Positions 63,753 to 64,000 of a stretch of 64,000 nucleotides of DNA are shown in pieces. The notes beneath the pieces are model-generated. The model made no database searches. It was given only the letters and a program-made list of their open reading frames with translations, and was not told the DNA's origin. The translations under genes were made by a program, and so were the position numbers. How positions within the stretch are numbered: position 1 is the first letter of the stretch; each line of letters begins with the position of its first letter. Source of the DNA: Paracoccaceae bacterium (GTDB lineage Bacteria; Pseudomonadota; Alphaproteobacteria; Rhodobacterales; Rhodobacteraceae); contig JASJAR010000014.1 in the NCBI GenBank assembly GCA_030066905.1, forward strand, positions 1 to 64,000. Direction: 5' to 3'.

Positions 63753-64000
63753 ATGCGGTTCTACGCCATCGGGGACATCCACGGCCAGCTTGAGAAGCTC
63801 AAGGCGGCCCATCTCCGGATCGAGGCCGACCGGCAGCGCATTCGCGACGAGTGGGCGCCGGTGATCCACCTCGGCGATCTGGTGGACCGGGGGCCCGACA
63901 GCCGGGGCGTGATCGAGTTTCTGATGGCCGGGATCGAGGGCGGGGCGCCCTGGCGGGTGCTGAAGGGCAATCACGACCGGATGTTCGCCGAATTCGTGCG
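63753..64000 (+). CDS. Metallophosphoesterase (calcineurin-like), partial at right edge
   Basis: 82 complete codons, cut by the window edge. MRFYAIGDIHGQLEKL starts with the GDxHG metal motif; HLGDLVDRGPDS is GDxVDRG and LKGNHDRMF the GNHD motif, so it is a PPP-type phosphatase (protein phosphatase or diadenosine tetraphosphatase-like). It begins 7 bases after serA stop, so the two are likely co-transcribed. Full length and substrate cannot be judged. Confidence 0.9.
   Translation, partial: MRFYAIGDIHGQLEKLKAAHLRIEADRQRIRDEWAPVIHLGDLVDRGPDSRGVIEFLMAGIEGGAPWRVLKGNHDRMFAEFV

Overview
The window looks like a chromosome segment of an alphaproteobacterium of the family Rhodobacteraceae. This rests on the high GC of the chromosomal part, the scattered leuC/leuD/leuB arrangement, a VPLPA-CTERM protein, a Hint-domain secreted protein, an IalB-type protein, the rsfS-rlmH-gpmI-envC-ctpA-rppH string and a serC-serA operon with a leader hairpin. 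The genus cannot be told from the sequence.

Positions 1 to about 11,850 are a mobile element of visibly lower GC, integrated into the 3' end of tRNA-Pro(CGG) (11848-11924, minus strand). Its left end lies outside the window. From left to right it carries: a decayed gene with a 51-bp tandem duplication; a 1044-residue primase/helicase-type replication protein; a large nested palindrome built from about eleven CCTCCAA heptamers (3836-4105) that looks like a replication origin; a small membrane-anchored protein; a serine recombinase; a block of helically phased CTTAGC repeats and strong hairpins; two small unknown proteins; a DUF1508 protein; an XRE regulator overlapping an ImmA/IrrE-type metalloprotease; a TIR-domain protein that may be a defence effector; and a tyrosine integrase next to the tRNA. 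The layout suggests a satellite-like or ICE-like element with its own replication module and an ImmA-type induction switch.

Positions 11,940-48,400 are ordinary chromosome: an EamA transporter; leuB, leuD and leuC with unrelated genes between them (including a THxN VPLPA-CTERM protein); a SOUL protein; tamA-tamB; the rsfS-to-rppH string (ribosome silencing, rRNA methylation, glycolysis, cell-wall hydrolase control, periplasmic protease, RNA pyrophosphohydrolase); a Flp-pilin-like orphan behind an orphan terminator; rnr; a lytic transglycosylase; a dapE operon; a choice-of-anchor-L/Hint protein; dapD; a LOG-family protein; an orphan BrnA-type antitoxin; rlmN; ialB and serB.

Positions 48,812-60,740 hold a tightly overlapping nine-gene plus-strand operon between serB and serC-serA: three glycosyltransferases, a Wzx-like flippase, three tandem-related cytoplasmic alkaline-phosphatase-superfamily proteins with a non-canonical metal site, a short-chain epimerase with an altered catalytic triad, and a GMC-type oxidoreductase. 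It has no polymerase, no initiating transferase and no outer-membrane export gene. This is the best candidate here for an undescribed system, perhaps a glycolipid or phospho-glycan pathway. After it come serC (with a serC-type RNA leader), serA and the start of a metallophosphoesterase gene that runs off the right edge.
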